This document shows, piece by piece, positions 5,753 to 7,142 of a stretch of DNA of 7,142 nucleotides. Source of the stretch: Pseudomonadota bacterium (GTDB lineage: Bacteria; Pseudomonadota; Gammaproteobacteria; Xanthomonadales; Xanthomonadaceae); NCBI GenBank assembly GCA_023425225.1, contig JAFADB010000039.1, forward strand, positions 1 through 7,142. Direction: 5' to 3'. The notes under the pieces were generated by a model, which saw only the letters and a program-made list of their open reading frames with translations, was not told where the DNA came from and searched no databases. Within the stretch, counting starts at the first letter, position 1. Each line of letters begins with the position of its first letter. Both the position numbers and the translations under genes were made by a program.

Positions 5753-5799
5753 CCTGGTCTCGGTTCCCGATGCCGGTCGGAGCCGTTCCTTCGCCACGC

Positions 5800-6828
5800 T
5801 CACCTGCAGGCTTCCAGCTTCGATTGCGCATACCAGATCGCCCGGCGCGCAAGATCGTAGGCGCTGTCGGCCTCGCGCGGCAGCAGGTTGGCGGCGCGGA
5901 TGGGATCGGCACCGTTGCCCATCGCGTGCTCGACGCGCTCCAGCCCCTGCAGATGGACCAAGGCCGGCGCCAGGAGCGCGCGGATCCGCTCGCCGCCGCA
6001 GCGCGCATAGCGGCTTTCCGTCTCGCCCAGCGACTGGCGGATCCGCCGGCTGGCGCCGCCCTGCAGATCGGGTGCCTTCTCGAAGGCGATCGGCGCGGCC
6101 TTGTAGGCGTCGCCCGTCGCCTCGCTGCCGAGGTCGGCCGAGCGCTCGTGCAACGACGGGTTGAAACGCACGTCTGGCGGCGGCCGGGCCTCCGCGGGCG
6201 ATGCACCCGACCCAGGCTTGAGCTTCTTCATCGCACGGCTCAGCGCCTGGTCGGCCACCTGCATCAGGTTGCCGTCGCTGGCCCAGTCCTTGTCGAAACG
6301 GGTCGGCCGGTAGTCAATGGGGCTGGCCCGCTCCATCAGCCGCCCGGCGGGTTCCGGGCCGGCCGCGGCCACCGATCCCGGGGCACGACCTGCGCGTTGT
6401 GGCTGCGACGGCTCCATGTCCTGCTCCATGCGCACCCGGCCGTCGGCGGTGTAGAGGCGGTGGACGAGCGGCTCGGCGGCGGCCGCCGGAACCCGCGAGG
6501 GGGCCGCGGCCGAGGTCGATACCCGCCGCGTCCCCGCCGGAGCGGGCACGGCGGATGCCCTCGCCTGCGATGCCCGGGGCGCATCGTGTCGCTCGGCCGG
6601 ATGGATGCGCGGCAGCAGCGCCAGCCGGATCTGCGATCCGGTCGCGCCCCGCTCCCGCGGCGCGGGCAACTCCAGCAACACGTGCAGCATGGCCATCAGG
6701 ATCAGGACGGTGGCGATGCCGGCGACGACATGGGGCCTGGCTTGCGCTAAGGTGACTCGATGCACGGGGACGGATTCGGCGGATCTGATTCGGCGGATCT
6801 GCGATCGATCCAAGAGGTTGGCCATCAT
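5800..6828 (-). CDS. Conserved-looking membrane-anchored protein of unknown function
   Basis: I do not recognise this 342-residue protein. With the chosen start it has a basic cytosolic N terminus (1-33, with RRIR) and one hydrophobic helix at about 34-54 (VVAGIATVLILMAMLHVLLEL). There is no signal peptidase site, so the remainder should be periplasmic (N-in anchor). Residues about 76-119 are a low-complexity Ala/Pro/Arg linker. A more ordered part follows, with LYTADGRVRM (125-134), DYRPTRFDKDWA (172-183) and an amphipathic C-terminal region. Its only two cysteines are C277 and C341, suggesting a disulfide across the C-terminal domain. The frame is open to 6975, but that would place 49 Arg-rich residues ahead of the helix. 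ATG 6826-6828 or 6823-6825 follows GGGGCGGAG. It stands alone, convergent with lrgB/cidB and divergent from tRNA-Gly. It could be an envelope or secretion-related factor, but nothing visible shows this. Confidence 0.75.
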   Translation of the reverse strand: MMANLLDRSQIRRIRSAESVPVHRVTLAQARPHVVAGIATVLILMAMLHVLLELPAPRERGATGSQIRLALLPRIHPAERHDAPRASQARASAVPAPAGTRRVSTSAAAPSRVPAAAAEPLVHRLYTADGRVRMEQDMEPSQPQRAGRAPGSVAAAGPEPAGRLMERASPIDYRPTRFDKDWASDGNLMQVADQALSRAMKKLKPGSGASPAEARPPPDVRFNPSLHERSADLGSEATGDAYKAAPIAFEKAPDLQGGASRRIRQSLGETESRYARCGGERIRALLAPALVHLQGLERVEHAMGNGADPIRAANLLPREADSAYDLARRAIWYAQSKLEACR

Positions 6829-6966
6829 CTCCGCCCCATGCAGAGGGAATATGTTGCCGCGTGTCAGGCGATCGGCGGCGTTCAGTCCGGGTGCGGCTTC
6901 GTGGGCGCGCCGGCGCCTTGCGCTCCTTCGCGGAACGCGGACTTGCGGAAAATCGTCGCGGCAAGG

Positions 6967-6996
6967 CTGGCGCAAACGAAACGTCCCCTGTAGAAT
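6967..6996 (+). promoter_or_regulatory. Predicted promoter of tRNA-Gly
   Basis: TAGAAT (6991-6996) is a good -10 box, 14 bases upstream of the mature tRNA 5' end at 7010. The upstream hexamer CTGGCG (6967-6972) at 18 bases spacing matches -35 only partly. The GC-rich stretch after the -10 (GCCGGCC) is like the discriminator of stringently controlled stable-RNA promoters. Confidence 0.45.
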
Positions 6997-7009
6997 GCCG
7001 GCCTCCGAT

Positions 7010-7085
<76 letters not shown>

Positions 7086-7094
7086 GAATGCAGA

Positions 7095-7120
7095 CGAAGC
7101 CCCGTTCGCGGGGCTTCGTT
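7095..7120 (+). terminator. Terminator hairpin after tRNA-Gly
   Basis: CGAAGCCCCG (7095-7104) pairs perfectly with CGGGGCTTCG (7109-7118) around a stable TTCG tetraloop. A further A-T pair (7094/7119) can extend the stem. It starts about ten bases after the tRNA CCA end. The T tract is short (TT, then ATGT), but the stem is strong. Confidence 0.75.
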
Positions 7121-7142
7121 ATGTCGGAGCCGCTTCGGCGGG

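Noticed and set aside
5314..6750. Plus-strand open frame of 478 codons across the end of lrgB/cidB and the unknown membrane gene
   Set aside because: It overlaps a certain gene in another frame and has a low-complexity Arg/Gly/Ala composition. The opposite-strand frame has a coherent membrane anchor and domain layout.

Overview
The window is a GC-rich stretch of bacterial chromosome. The layout and protein sequences point to a gammaproteobacterium of the Xanthomonadaceae/Lysobacteraceae type (Xanthomonas, Stenotrophomonas, Lysobacter and relatives). This placement is an inference from codon use, an enterobacterial-like MntR/MntH pair, and the style of the intergenic regions. It is not a database result. 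I see no phage genes, transposase, integrase, CRISPR array or plasmid functions, and I read the region as ordinary core chromosome.

Layout from left to right. Positions 2-85 hold the last codons of an unidentified gene running rightward. They are followed by about 380 bases without a gene, containing four hairpins. Next comes a leftward cluster (2088 down to 470): mntR (manganese-sensing DtxR-family repressor), tadA (tRNA adenosine deaminase) and orn (oligoribonuclease). mntH, a manganese/iron NRAMP transporter, runs rightward from 2224, divergent from mntR. The 135-base gap between them carries a palindrome matching the form of the known enteric MntR operator, overlapping a good -10 box. mntH converges on a leftward LysR-family regulator (4480 down to 3596). 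That regulator is divergent from a two-gene operon of the LrgA/CidA and LrgB/CidB families (4552-5677; the genes overlap by 11 bases). The 71-base gap between regulator and operon holds two perfect palindromes and a -10 box so close to the lrgA start codon that the mRNA may be leaderless. A leftward gene (6828 down to 5800) encodes a single-pass membrane protein of unknown function. The window ends with tRNA-Gly(GCC), its promoter and a strong terminator hairpin.

How the genes work together. mntR and mntH form a standard feedback circuit: Mn-loaded MntR should bind the palindrome and shut off Mn import. mntR probably shares a transcript with tadA and perhaps orn. Orn is a metal-dependent nuclease that works best with Mn2+, so the linkage may be meaningful, but that is speculation. 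The LysR gene is very likely the activator of the adjacent lrgAB/cidAB pair, by analogy with CidR. I found no clearly undescribed system. The items most worth a second look are the unknown membrane protein with exactly two C-terminal cysteines, the apparently leaderless lrgA/cidA start, the two operator-like palindromes, and the structured left intergenic region.
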